Shown: piece by piece, positions 43,618 through 53,439 of the stretch
Layout of the letters: each line of letters begins with the position of its first letter
Numbering within the stretch: the first letter of the stretch is position 1
Assembly (NCBI RefSeq): GCF_026914185.1
Contig: NC_070558.1
Span: forward strand, 4,774,001 to 4,838,000
Length of the DNA stretch: 64,000 nt
Direction: 5' to 3'
Source: Puccinia triticina
Lineage: Eukaryota > Basidiomycota > Pucciniomycetes > Pucciniales > Pucciniaceae
Made by a program: the position numbers and the translations under genes
The notes under the pieces: generated by a model
The model's database searches: none
What the model was told of the DNA's origin: nothing
Seen by the model: the letters and a program-made list of their open reading frames with translations, nothing else

Positions 43618-44637
43618 GAATTGCAATGGCAGCGGGGCCTTGGCAGGAGAAGTAGGCAAAGTTGGCGGGGACACGTGCGGGGTTGGTGGCCCAGGCGGCG
43701 GCATGCCAGGGCCAGGGAGCATATGCGGCTGCAGGGAGGCGCCGTCAAGGACCAGGATGGTTTTGGTGGTCAGCGCAGGCATGTATTTAGGTGCCCAAAG
43801 AGCCAATCATCAGCTCGTGCGTCGACACTGGCCCCGGCTGGGGACACTGCTGCGCCACCGAAGACACTATTGTCAGCAGGCCCTCCAGCAAGGAAAGTAT
43901 GCTGTCCAGCAAGCGCGCCGGATCCAGCGAGAGGGCACTGAACAGCATGATTTTGATTGCCGAGGATGACCCTGGGGTTTTGTGGTTTGCCAAGAGGTTT
44001 TTGAGAGCATGTACATACTTACTCAGAGGCAGAAGTTTTGGACAAAGTGAATATTTGATGATTAGCTCGGGAGTACATCAGATATCCTACAATCTGTATC
44101 CGGGAAATGTCAGTCTTGGCAAGGAGGGGTCTGGCGTTTGGCTGGTGCTTCAAGACTTCCAGAATACATATGTATGGTTCCAGCCGACCGCGGGTTCTGG
44201 GAATTTGTAGGCAGAAACTTTAATCAAACTTACCCCGAGTCTTCTGTAGTTCCACGCGGCCCTTCTGTTCCTGGGCAAGGTGTTTGAAGAACTTGGTTGT
44301 CGTTGGTTTGCGGGCCTGGACCCTTGCACCATTGTTTATCCTCCCGACTGCGGCCGTGTTGATTGTGCGGCTTGCAAAAACTGGAGTGCTTGGCCTTGAG
44401 CAAGTGGGAAAAATTTGACCGCCAGATTTTGGTGAGTAGAGGGAGTGTTCCGTGTGTTTGAGGAGAGTGGTAACTGGAATGATTTGGGACCTAAGACAAG
44501 ACACACTCAGGCACCAGGGTTGAAGGAGGATGTCGACGAGAGCGACCAAGTGTCACTGTCCGTCTCATCTTTGCTGCCGCTAGCGAGTCTAGTCAAGCAC
44601 CTTTGATGGGCTTGAGCAGTTTATGTTAATTTTTCTG

Positions 44638-45156
44638 TCACTTGGGTAAAGGGGGAAGAACAGGAAGTGGAGCCCAATTTTTGAGGCGTCTGTGTTGATC
44701 GTCATCATAAGCACCACCAATCAAAGCAACTTCCCTGCGGCATGTGGTTAGATTTCCTACTTGCTTGGTGTGCGGGACTCCTTCTTCTGCCGCTTTTGTT
44801 AATGTGCCTTCGTGGAATAAACCTGTGGGAGAGGGGAGGCAGGGCAGGTCCATGCAAGATCAGAATCCAATTTGATGAACAATAGAGATAAGGAAGCATG
44901 TAGACTCGTACCACTGAGGCTTGTTCTCCCAAAGCCTGCACCCTGAGCGGACAAAGTTCTGATCAAGGGAAAAGGGCCGTCGGACAATCTGGATTCTGGT
45001 GGATCTTGACGCAGGGTCAGATGTGACAACAGAGTGGCTTGGCATGCACGCAAAATTTTCAGGCTCAGCTGGTGGTATGTAGAGGGAGGTGCGAGGGTTG
45101 GTTTGTGGTGGCGGTAGAAACAACAAGTGTTGTGCAGGACGCGGTGGTCGTCGCAA
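44638..45156 (-). pseudogene. Two-exon coding remnant in Helitron 2
   Basis: An open stretch from 45156 to a GTACGAG donor at 44911 and, after a CTCTCCCACAG acceptor at 44823, an open stretch from 44822 to the stop at 44638 look like exons. The second is charged and ends L-P-V-L-P-P-L-P-K. The two do not join in frame with these sites, and no domain is recognised. Probably decayed captured sequence. Confidence 0.35.
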
Positions 45157-45907
45157 GGCTGGAGTGGTTGAGTAGATATGTGTTTACATCCAGACGAAGC
45201 GTTGCAGAGGAAGCGGAGGCGGGAGTCAGGCTGGAGCGGTGGAGTATAGGGCCGTGGCGGTGGCGTTGACCGTTGTTGAAATGATGATCAGTGCAAGCTT
45301 CAGGTGGCGGACTGAGCTGGCCGGAGGCTGGAAGTCTATAAATAGAGAGCCCTGAGGAAGAGATGTTTCCTCAGGCAACTCTCCGTGCTGGCTTCCAGCG
45401 GGGGGTTGTCTCACCTCCATCCGCTGTTGCAATTGTGCAGTTTGACGGGGGATACTCGTGGACACCCCTGTGCTTTCAGGCTGGGGGTCTTCCTCTCATC
45501 ACTTTTTAACCCTGCTAGACAGGGATGGGTGGTGGGCCACGGTACGTCAGCTTGCTGCGTTGGGTGGTAGGGTGTGGGTGTGGTTTTTGTGTTTTTTTGG
45601 AGGCTTTGTTTCTGTGTATTTTGTTTTGTTGTATTGAGAATTGTGGATCTTTGTTTGCTTGTTTTGTAAAAGGGAAAACCCTTGATTTTTTTTGTATATT
45701 TGGCCATTTTGTAGGGCAAACCCTTGAATTTTTTTTCTGTGAATCTGAGGCTTTAATATACTTGGATTGCAGAAATACAAAAATAGTGGCTCTCAAGGTA
45801 GAACACATGTCATGTTTTTTTTTGTAATCAGTATCTCTCCCCAATAATATTTCTCCATATTTTTTCTATGACGTACTGCCATGGGATGGTAGTCCCAAAC
45901 CCATTTA

Positions 45908-45944
45908 TGGTGTTCAAAGTTGAAATCATAAAATTTTCAATACA
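45908..45944 (-). mobile_element. MITE fragment left of Helitron 3
   Basis: GGTGTTCAAAGTTGAAATC onward matches the reverse of the MITE at 11009-11202 and stops at A45944. It continues at 62252. Confidence 0.85.
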
Positions 45945-47894
45945 TCCAAGTTTATTAAAGACGCAGTTTTTCCAAAATCACAAAAAAGAAGATCAAGGGT
46001 TCCCATAAATACAAAAATGAGAAGAAAAAAAAAATCAAGGGTTTCCTCCTTACAAAAAAGCAAGTCACAGACCAAAAATTTCCCCTAAATAGAATACCAC
46101 AATAAAAAAAAGTCTCAACCCAGCCTTCCAAAATCAGCAATGCTGTTCCCACAGGCTCACCCCCCAGCCTGTGTCATGTGCACAGGTCAAAAGGGATGGA
46201 CGTGAAGGCCCCCAGCCCGCAGCAAAGCGGACCAGTGGGAGGTCCAATCTTTTCCCCTTGGACTGTGCATGTGCAACAGCGGAGGGGTTGAGGGCAATGG
46301 ATAGCTGGACGTGCAGCGTCTCCAATCACCCTGGGGAATCAATAACCTTGAATGCTTCCTCTCTTTTAAGCATTTGGTCCTTCTCAGTGTTGCTAGAATC
46401 ACCACAGCCATTCTCTCAACTTGCTCTGAATCAATTTCACCGTTACCCTCACCACAACATTGTACACATCCACTGTTGCTATCTGCACCCCACCGCCACA
46501 CCACCCTATCATTGCTGTGCACTAACATCCCACCGTGGTGCAACATTACTCACACTTGTACATCACATCAGCTGTTGCTTTGCCTCCCATTTGTGACGCT
46601 TCTACGTTTTTGCAGCCAATACTGCCTTCACTAGCCTTCTCCAACCTTTGCAGTAACTCTCAAACACGCTTAACCCGTCCCAACCTGCAGCGCGCACAGC
46701 CATGCCTTCAGCTGCAACCTCCAGCGGGCACTTCGGGCCACCAGTGGCAGCAGCATCAGATCCACCAGTCGCCGCAGCTCTCCTCAAGAAGGCTTCTTTG
46801 CCGGCTTCGTCAGAAGTCTCCATGCCAAGCAAGGCCAACAGGCCGACAGCGGCGGAAGACGCGGGAGGAGTTGATGCACTTGGACAGCGGGCCAACAGAT
46901 ATGGCACACTCCTGCTTCCTCAGTCCTGTTTGGCTTCGTCGGCTACACAGCGGTGCAGATTGGGAAAAGCCAATGCACCCAGAAGGCGTCCCAGAAGTCC
47001 ATGCGCCACGGTGGCGTGACAGGGACCCAGAGTCATACTGGCGCCACTTGGTCATACAACGGGACGCCACCGGGACTGTGGGAATAGGTGGCGCGACTGA
47101 GATGCCACCGACCTGGGCGCCAGATGGCCGCCCCGTTGAGATGCCTGCGTGACGCACCGGTAGGGGAGGCATCACCGCCGGCTGTCACGGGGGCATCTAT
47201 GCCAGTCGCCTGGCTGACGCAGGGGTCCTGATGACGCCACTGGTTATGGGGGACCCCCACTGCATCCTGGGGTTGCCGGAGCGGCTAGGACACCCCGTCC
47301 AGGTGCGGGCGATCAAAGGGCCCGTGAGCCGCAATCCAGCCGGCTTGCGTCATGGATGAGTGTGGGCAGTGTCTGTGGTCCTGGCCCCGGCTCCCCCTCA
47401 GATGCCTCAGACAATAAGATGTACATAAATAACACAACAGAGCCCCTTGGTTTTGCCTCACACAAAGGTTGGCAAAACTGGGAGACCTGTTTCATGAAGT
47501 GAACCTGAGCCAACACCGCTCAAGGACGCTTCCCTGTGAATCACTCTAGCGGTCAATCAGTCACATATCGCACAGTCCACAAGCCCACCAGGCCACACTG
47601 ATATCAGTTGTTTCCTTGACAAGCCCTTGACAGAGATCAAGGAACCCGCTGCCGCCATGGATCCAATCATACAGCAAGGTACACATGCTAGGTCTTATGC
47701 ATATGCTGGTCTGTTTTGCAGGCCCAATGGAATGGTATGAATGGGAGTTTTGTCCCTTTTTTTCTTCGGCTATTAGCCGAGGAAAATAATGCATTTTATT
47801 TTGGCTAAAAGCCAAAGGACAGCGGAGCTGGCGCGCTGGCTGGCGCTGGCTAGTGCTGGAGCTGGCGCGCTGGCTGGCGCTGGATGAGCTGGCA

Positions 47895-48330
47895 TATATT
47901 GTATTGGTGTATCCAATACATACCAATACAATGTATTGCTGTATCCAATACAAATACATAGCGATACGTATCCGATACATACCAATACGTATTGGATACG
48001 TATCCAATACATACCTGTACAGTGTACTAAAAATACATACCAATACGTATCCGATACATACCGATATGTATCCGATACGTATCCAATACATACCAATACA
48101 TATCCGATACAATCTACTGTACACCTTGCCACATTTTTTTTAAAAAAAACCGCCCTAACCCCTAACCCCTAAACTAAAAATACATACCAATACGTATCCA
48201 ATACATACCGATATGTATCCGATACATACCGATACGTATTGGATACATACCGATATGTATCCAATACAATCTACTGTACACCTTGTCACATTTTTTTTAA
48301 AAAAAACTGCCCTAACCCCTAACCCCAAAA
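47895..48330. repeat. GTATCCRATAC array with 150-bp duplication
   Basis: Units of 10-11 bp such as GTATCCGATAC and ATACCAATAC alternate over about 250 bases. A block of about 155 bp (48017-48175) ending in CTGTACACCTTGCCACA, poly-T/poly-A and CCCTAACCCC is duplicated at 48176-48330. Confidence 0.85.
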
Positions 48331-48360
48331 ACCCGCCCCCTAACCCCCAAATTGGGTATG

Positions 48361-48453
48361 GGGGCAGTGGGAATTGAACCGGCAACCTTGCTGTAAGGAG
48401 GTTTGCAGCTGCGCTGCAAAGCACTAGGCTAACAACCATTGGTTGCGCTGCCC
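48361..48453 (-). other. tRNA-like sequence (SINE head or tRNA relic)
   Basis: Minus strand: GGGCAGC at the 5' side can pair with ACTGCCC at the 3' side at six of seven positions. An A-box-like GGTTGTTAGCCTAGTG, a long arm AACCT..AAGGTT and B-box GGTTCAATTCC follow. The long arm resembles Leu/Ser tRNAs, but the anticodon and T stems are poor, so it is not a working tRNA. Confidence 0.5.
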
Positions 48454-49253
48454 AGGTTTTGTGGCTAGGTTCCTATGAACTCAGCTCCGCCAGCCCGGCC
48501 AGCTCCAGCGCTCCTTCGGCTTTTAGCCAAAGAATTATAGTACCACAGGTGATGAATGGATGACTTGTTTGTTGGGCCGCCAGGCCTGAGGGCCCCCTGG
48601 GTATTGGGGCACCAGAGCTTGGGGCCCGGCGCCCCCCTCCCCCCCCCCCCCCCCCCTGGCCTGGAACATATTTGATGACTAGGCCCAGCCCGCGCCAGCC
48701 CTATCCAATTCCAATCAATATTAGGACCCATTGGATGCAGCCAAGCGGGCCATTGGGGGGCTTGACCTTGTCTTCCCAGACCTAACCCCAACCTGGGGAT
48801 ATCATATCCCCTGGCTCCAAGATAACCACCAACTCTCCCACAAGTCCGGCCCTGATATGGATGGATCTTCCTTGACCCAACGTCCCACGCCTGCACCCTA
48901 CTCAAGTCCACGCACCGGCCCAACTCATCAACGACTCTACCTTGTCCCCCCCCCCACAGAATGTCGTCACAGCCAGATCCCCACAGCCCCGCCAGGCCTC
49001 CTGCCAGTGCCACCCAATCAACCACTGGGCCCACAGGCAGGGCTTGTTCCCCCAGCGATATCAGTGAGCACACCCACCTCCGTCACTATTCCCCCTCGGC
49101 AAACCTCCTGACTCATCCTACCCTTGCCATCGTCGCAGCGGGGCCCAAGCGAGCAGCCCAACGGCAACGCACCGGTGCGGGCGGGTTCCCCCCCGGTGGT
49201 AACCCATTTCTTCCATTAAGGCCTCCCCCCCAAGAAGTTCCCCTCCCCCTTGA

Positions 49254-49569
49254 CGCATACTCGCCACGCTTGAGAATCACTTTGGTCCTGACGCCAAGAC
49301 CGTGTCCCACTGGGACACAATAGATCACCAGCTCCAGGCAAACAGGACCCTTGACAAGAATCACATCAACGCGTGAGTATGGATGGCTCTTGCAATCAAC
49401 TGTGAATCTGACCTAATTTCTGTATTGTAGGTTGCATCGCCTGATATGCCAGAAGGACACCAAACTCTTTGGCGAGTCCCCCATGTTGGAGGACTTAGAT
49501 AAATTGGCCTGTGTTTGCCCCTCCAAGGAAAACATCAGGGCCCTAGCTGCCGAGATTGCCAATATTTGA
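49254..49569 (+). pseudogene. Two-exon remnant with clear intron
   Basis: Open codons from 49254 to 49372 join across a 58-nt intron (GTGAGT donor, CTGACCT branch-like site, TTGTAG acceptor at 49430) to a second exon ending at TGA 49567-49569. The joined frame (about 85 residues) is helical and charged and contains H-W-D-T-I-D-H-Q-L-Q-A-N-R-T-L-D and E-D-L-D-K-L-A-C-V-C-P-S-K. An upstream TGA and frame breaks remove the start. No known domain. It sits in Helitron 3, suggesting capture. Confidence 0.5.
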
Positions 49570-50273
49570 ATGTCCTTGTGATTGCTCCCCCCCCCCCCCC
49601 CCCAACATTCATTAGTCCCCGTGAAGCAATGTTGCCTATGTCTGCTCCCTCTTCCTACCCCCTTGATATTGTGTTCCTCCCGTTGTATCTGTATCTAAGT
49701 AGATGTCCCCGTACTCAGATACTCTTGAGAATTGATAAAGATACCTCTGAACGTTAACCCTGTGCCCTATTTCCCGTGAGGCCTACCCACCCATTGGCCA
49801 ATGACCCAGTGTCAGCCAGGGGTGGTCTCAACCCCACCCCCTCCTTGCACCCTGGACAAACTTTGTTCCCTCAATCAACACATCACGTGCGCGCCTGCCC
49901 GCTAACCCACGGCGGCCCCTGAGGCCTCTCAAGGCATATCTTCATGGCGAGCGGGAGCATGCCGTCGAAGAGCACGTCTACCTTGCATCCCCCTAGGCAC
50001 CCTGAGGCCATACCCCAGACAGATGTCCCGACAATCTCAGCATGGACGCCCGGGGATATCCCGCCCTGGCGCCCTGAGGTCGCCCCCCCTGCGCCTTGGT
50101 CGGGTTGGCGCCCATCTGGGCTGCCCTAAGCGCGCCACACGAGATGGCTGCAGGGCGTGGCTGGATGGCGTCCTGGAGGCGTGTGGCAAAACGGGGCCAT
50201 CAGGGCCTCCGACGACTGCAGGGCCCTGGTGGCGTCCGGTTGGCCGCCCTGCTGACATCCCACTTGCCCCGCT

Positions 50274-50669
50274 GTGTATGCCTGCACCACCTTCAAGCTC
50301 ATAAAAAAATTCCCCGTCATCAAACTTAATATTGGTGGCACAAGAACCAATGTCAACAGGTTCAATCGTTGCCATGAGACCGTCCGAGATTTGATCACCA
50401 CTGGCAAATTCCCCAGTTGGAAATCAGTCAGTCTTTCTTTTCCCCCAAAAACTCTCCACCAATGGGATCCCAGCATCACTGACCATACTTCTAGACAAAG
50501 CTGTTGCTTGCAGAGGATTGAGTTGTTCTGGAGGAACGGACAATTTGTCAGCGCAGGCGCGTCCCTCGGCCCAGCCTCCTACAGGAAGGGCTGCCTGCTG
50601 GCCGTTGCCAACGCTCACCTTGTCCCAGGGCACTTTCATGAAATATTTGTGCCCAAAGATGACCAGTAG
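50274..50669 (+). other. Unrecognised 131-codon open frame
   Basis: A frame with moderate protein-like composition, ending in K-D-D-Q. No domain, no signal peptide and no clear splice context. It may be another remnant in Helitron 3. Confidence 0.25.
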
Positions 50670-51406
50670 TTGGACATCAAGACCTTCCAGACCCTCTTCA
50701 AGCAGCTCTGGACAAGCATCAACTGCAATATGTAGCAGGAACATGGTTCCCTGGGGTTCTTTGTGAAGCTATGCAACATGGTTCCCTGGGGTTCTTTGTG
50801 AAGCTATGCATGGCCCTTGCCAACTGTGTTTTGGAGGCACTGGTCCCACCGCAATTGTCTACATTTTTCCTTTCTTATCTCTATTTATCTTTCATCTGTG
50901 ATTAGCATTCAACTTTACACCAAATTGTTTTGTGGAGATGCCTGGTGTTTGAAAGAATGACTGTCTCTCATAATTGTCTTCCTGTTACATAAATACCTCC
51001 TCAGCTGTAATGACAATTACCCCTTTTTTATGAGGAATTTAATATACCATAGATATCTTCAGTTTTTCTATGTTTGGATAAATGGCTGGATAATACTGGA
51101 GAGATCCCACTGTACTTAACATTTATATCTCCCAAAACTCAAAAGCAAGCTTCCTGAGGGAATTCATTGAGCAAGTTGTGAATCAATTTACTGCTGATTG
51201 GCGTCTGTCGGCATATGCTTGGTATCCAAAAGATATGCTTGCTGAAAAAAAGTTAATATGTCCATTGGCCTCATGATTCATGCTCTCTTCATGGAGATCT
51301 CTTTGAATCTGCAGCAAGAGTTAATTCCTTAATTTTGAAAAAACCAAACCTTCAGTTTATTTGTGGTACCATAATCTGCAATGGGCTGCAACACTATATC
51401 CCTTTA

Positions 51407-51615
51407 GGGCCTGTACCATGGGCCTCAATTTTGAAAAATTTCAACTTTTCTTGCCCTGTACACAAAATTTGAAAACTAGTGGAGGGTTCAAATGTTGAAA
51501 TTCTTCACATTTAGGCTCAAGCCTACATTTTGGCCAGGCTCAGTTTTTGTCCCAAGAAATTTTGAGGCAAATAAATTTGGAAAATATCAATTTTCATGCC
51601 CTATGGTACAGGCCC
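51407..51615. mobile_element. 209-bp Tourist-like MITE, TTA TSD
   Basis: GGGCCTGTACCATGGGC and GCCCTATGGTACAGGCCC are inverted ends, with TTA at 51404-51406 and 51616-51618. Same family as the 10804-12224 element. Confidence 0.9.
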
Positions 51616-51707
51616 TTAGAGCATCTCCACCCGGGGTGGTAAACCGGGTTGCTATCCTGCGTTTACCAACCTGAACCCAAAAAACACCACCCACCGGGGG
51701 TGCCAAA

Positions 51708-52675
51708 TGTCAGCCTTAGAGTCATCACAGCTGACCTAAAAGCTGCCTGTTCTACCTTTGTTACATATAAATTACTTTATATCTTTTTCATCTTAAGAGA
51801 TATCCCTGTTTTGACTTCATATTCTGTTTCCTCATGCAATTTTAACCCTAGTTACAACTTACCAATTCATTGTAACTATACTCCTTCCCTGAGTTACTGA
51901 GTTGTAGCGCCCTTGCGCAGTTGTGACGTGTCAGCGCTACTAGGCGCGCCAAACCACATGTACATATGTAAATTACATAAGCAAACTGTGAAAATTTTCG
52001 TAGTCAGGATCCCCCTTGCCTGAGGCGGATCCACAGACTTCAACACACCAGAACCACCACCCAGATAACTCCAGGATCACCACCAAAGAGCCTACTATAC
52101 TCCCAGTATACCTACCGTCACAGGCGCCTAGGATATTGACAGTAAGTAACCTCTTTCACTGAACCTTGTTTATCTCAGAGGTACAACTCTGTGTCTTGCT
52201 GGATCTGCCTTTTCTTCTTGCTTTGCTTTCTCCTTGATCACAGGGCTGTCCCTCCATATCTATAGGCCTTTGCCTCCATCTTGATCACAGGGCTGTCCCT
52301 TCTTATCATCAGGCCTTTGCCTCAAAATCTAGGTTCAGGGCTGTCCCTCAGGTTTCCCATTAAGAACCTTGACTGTCCAGAGAGAAGTCTAAAAAACTGT
52401 GGCTGGATTAAGACTTATCTAATCCAGATACCCTCCTGAGAGGAAGCTGTAGCACTTCTTGCACAGATTAGCAGCACTCTTCTGAAGAGTAGCATTGCCA
52501 GTGGACGTGCATTCCCACTAGAATAACCTAGTACTTCTCTTCCTTCTTATCCTGCTTGGTTTCTCTCTCTCTTTCTCTTTTTCTATTATAGTTGTAATTT
52601 CTTTATCCCAAGAAATCCAACTATTGCCCCCCCATTTCTTGTGTCCTGCTGTCACTATAGAGACTCAGGCTCACA
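51708..52675 (+). repeat. Gypsy B 5' LTR
   Basis: 968 bp, TGTCAGCC to GGCTCACA. Contains two 47-bp GATCACAGGGCTGTCCC units near 52237 and 52282. Confidence 0.95.
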
Positions 52676-52677
52676 AT

Positions 52678-52695
52678 TGGGGGCCTCATCGGGAA
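52678..52695 (+). promoter_or_regulatory. Likely primer-binding site
   Basis: TGGGGGCCTCATCGGG starts two bases after the LTR, as expected for a site complementary to a tRNA 3' end in ...CCCCA. The same sequence follows the 5' LTR of gypsy A. I cannot name the tRNA with confidence. Confidence 0.55.
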
Positions 52696-52866
52696 ATATA
52701 CTCACCTTTTCATAATTCTAGACTGCTATAAAGCCAAAAGACTGATCCTCCTGACTAAATCAAAAAAAAAAAAACTCTAAAAATTCGAAAAATCACCTTA
52801 AAAATTTTTTCTACATATCTTACTAACGCTGAAATTCTTCTAAAATCATCCAAAATTGCTTTTACA

Positions 52867-53385
52867 TTGATAAATTTCCTAACTGAACCCTTGAAAATTT
52901 TTTTTACGTCCTGTGTACTCGTGAAAGTGCAGAACTGCGACTCCTCCGCGCCGCTATTTATCCCTTCGTCGGACTTATCCTCCCCAGAACCCTCTATATC
53001 TTCGGATCAAGAAGAGATAGAGAAAAACGGAGTACGCTCAAAAGATTCTCCTGCTTCTTAACTATAATTGCCGCAATTGACCGTAAAAAAATTCGTAACG
53101 GCGCAGACTAGCGCAGAAGACGAAAATTGCGACGACAACCGCGTAACTGATCCGAAAGAAGGAAACTGGATCAATAGTTCCTCTTGGACCCCTATTGCTA
53201 CTACTAAATACCCAAAAGTCCGTCGCCGCAAGGTCACCGCCGCTGTTAATATCTCTGATTGGACCTCAAAATCCGCCGCGAAACCCAGCGCAAAGGAAAC
53301 TAAGAAAAAAACCTCTACTACGACGCGTAAAAGTAAAAGGTTATCTTCTAAACCTAAGTCCCAAGGTATTTTAACCTTGAATTAA
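52867..53385 (+). other. Gypsy B leader open frames (ORF0)
   Basis: Two frames lie in the ~765-base leader: one to TAA at 53059-53061 and a continuation to 53385 rich in Lys, Arg, Ser and Thr. After a 6-base gap (TAACTATAA) they are in the same phase. Gypsy A conserves both sides at protein level and a TAA before the Leu-Pro start of the second part. The first part lacks an ATG. They may be a short accessory protein, a read-through product or upstream frames that control translation of ORF1/ORF2. Confidence 0.4.
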
Positions 53386-53439
53386 TTCTTAAAAACTTTC
53401 TCTTTCCGCTTAAATTAACCTCTCTTACTCCTTATCACG

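Larger units (their letters stand above)
41096..45766 (-). mobile_element. Helitron 2 (minus) with nested solo LTR
   Basis: Minus strand 5' end: A, then TCCAAGTATATTAAAG at 45766. 3' end: TTGCAGCGGCGTAGCCGCC, then TGGGCCTCTAG at 41096, then T. Minus the solo LTR and its duplication the length is about 3.65 kb, against 3.62 kb for Helitron 1. TCAAGGGTTTGCCCT-type repeats lie near the 5' end, and CAATTGCAACAGCGGATGG matches copies 1 and 3. Interior exon-like pieces are Pro rich. No Rep/helicase. Confidence 0.8.
47800..48531. mobile_element. Foldback/TIR element with tandem repeats
   Basis: TTTGGCTAAAAGCC at 47800 and GGCTTTTAGCCAAA ending at 48531 are inverted, followed inward on both sides by GGAGC/GCTGG-rich sequence. 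The interior holds the GTATCCRATAC array, two copies of a CCCTAACCCCTAACCCC block and a tRNA-like sequence. No clear duplication, so the limits are approximate. Confidence 0.6.

Noticed and set aside
48155..48345. CCCTAACCCC blocks as a sign of a chromosome end
   Set aside because: Only two short blocks, interior to a TIR element and followed by more than 15 kb of ordinary sequence.
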